Shown here: positions 36,943-36,966 of the stretch, in pieces
Numbering within the stretch: position 1 is the first letter of the stretch
Layout of the letters: each line of letters opens with the position of its first letter
From: a virus
IMG/VR virus record: IMGVR_UViG_3300049491_000216
Span: 1-36,966 of that record
Strand: one strand, 5' to 3'
DNA: 36,966 bases
Program-made: the position numbers and the translations under genes
The notes under the pieces: generated by a model
Seen by the model: the letters and a program-made list of their open reading frames with translations, nothing else
Database searches by the model: none
What the model was told of the DNA's origin: nothing

Positions 36943-36966
36943 AATTTCAAAGGTACTCCGCCAGCC

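Overview
This window looks like a complete or nearly complete genome (about 37 kb) of a tailed, lambda-like siphophage, or a prophage of one. The DNA is GC-rich by eye and genes are tightly packed, with many ATGA/GTGA stop-start overlaps. The host is most likely a high-GC Gram-negative proteobacterium, perhaps a betaproteobacterium. The hints are a lambda-type terminase, portal and tail-tip set, a lipoprotein in the presumed lysis region, and a heptosyltransferase-like (LPS-type) glycosyltransferase. I see no integrase, CI-type repressor, tRNA, CRISPR array or insertion sequence, so lysogeny is not supported by what is visible.

Positions 41-25609 (plus strand) form the late operon. It runs: terminase small and large subunits; four extra genes of virion type, including a LamG-like adhesin with tandem repeats; a gpW-like connector with an added N-terminal domain; lambda-family portal; a prohead protease fused to an HK97-fold major capsid protein, with an internal in-frame start; a two-domain methyltransferase/GT9 glycosyltransferase between two small look-alike genes; a neck adaptor (FII-like) fused to a large parallel beta-helix; tail terminator; tail tube; tail chaperones with an A AAA AAC -1 frameshift; gpZ-like protein; tape measure; tail-tip proteins and a gpJ-like receptor-binding protein. 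A cassette of small, often membrane-linked proteins follows, with holin and lipoprotein candidates but no classical endolysin.

Positions 25694-32504 (minus strand) form a leftward early operon. From its promoter it carries small unknown genes, a C5-cytosine DNA methyltransferase whose sequence also encodes a second 305-codon reading frame, a glycine-repeat minigene, an HNH-AP2 homing-type endonuclease, a RecB/Cas4-like PD-(D/E)XK nuclease, a RecT annealase, and more small genes including a DUF551 protein. A structured inverted repeat separates the converging operons.

Positions 32505-36942 hold a lambda-like control region and the rightward early operon. Divergent promoters with a repeated 10-bp operator-like motif lie next to a Cro/YdaS-like regulator. 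A terminator follows, then a DUF1376 replication protein carrying hexamer repeats that may be the origin, a helicase-loader-like protein, small genes, a RuvC-like resolvase and a Q-like late regulator. After the Q-like gene come a promoter, a palindrome and a terminator arranged like lambda pR'-tR', then an HNH endonuclease. If the genome circularises, transcription from there would enter the terminase genes at position 41.

The most unusual points are the double-coded methyltransferase locus, the neck-adaptor/beta-helix fusion, and the methyltransferase-glycosyltransferase inside the virion operon.
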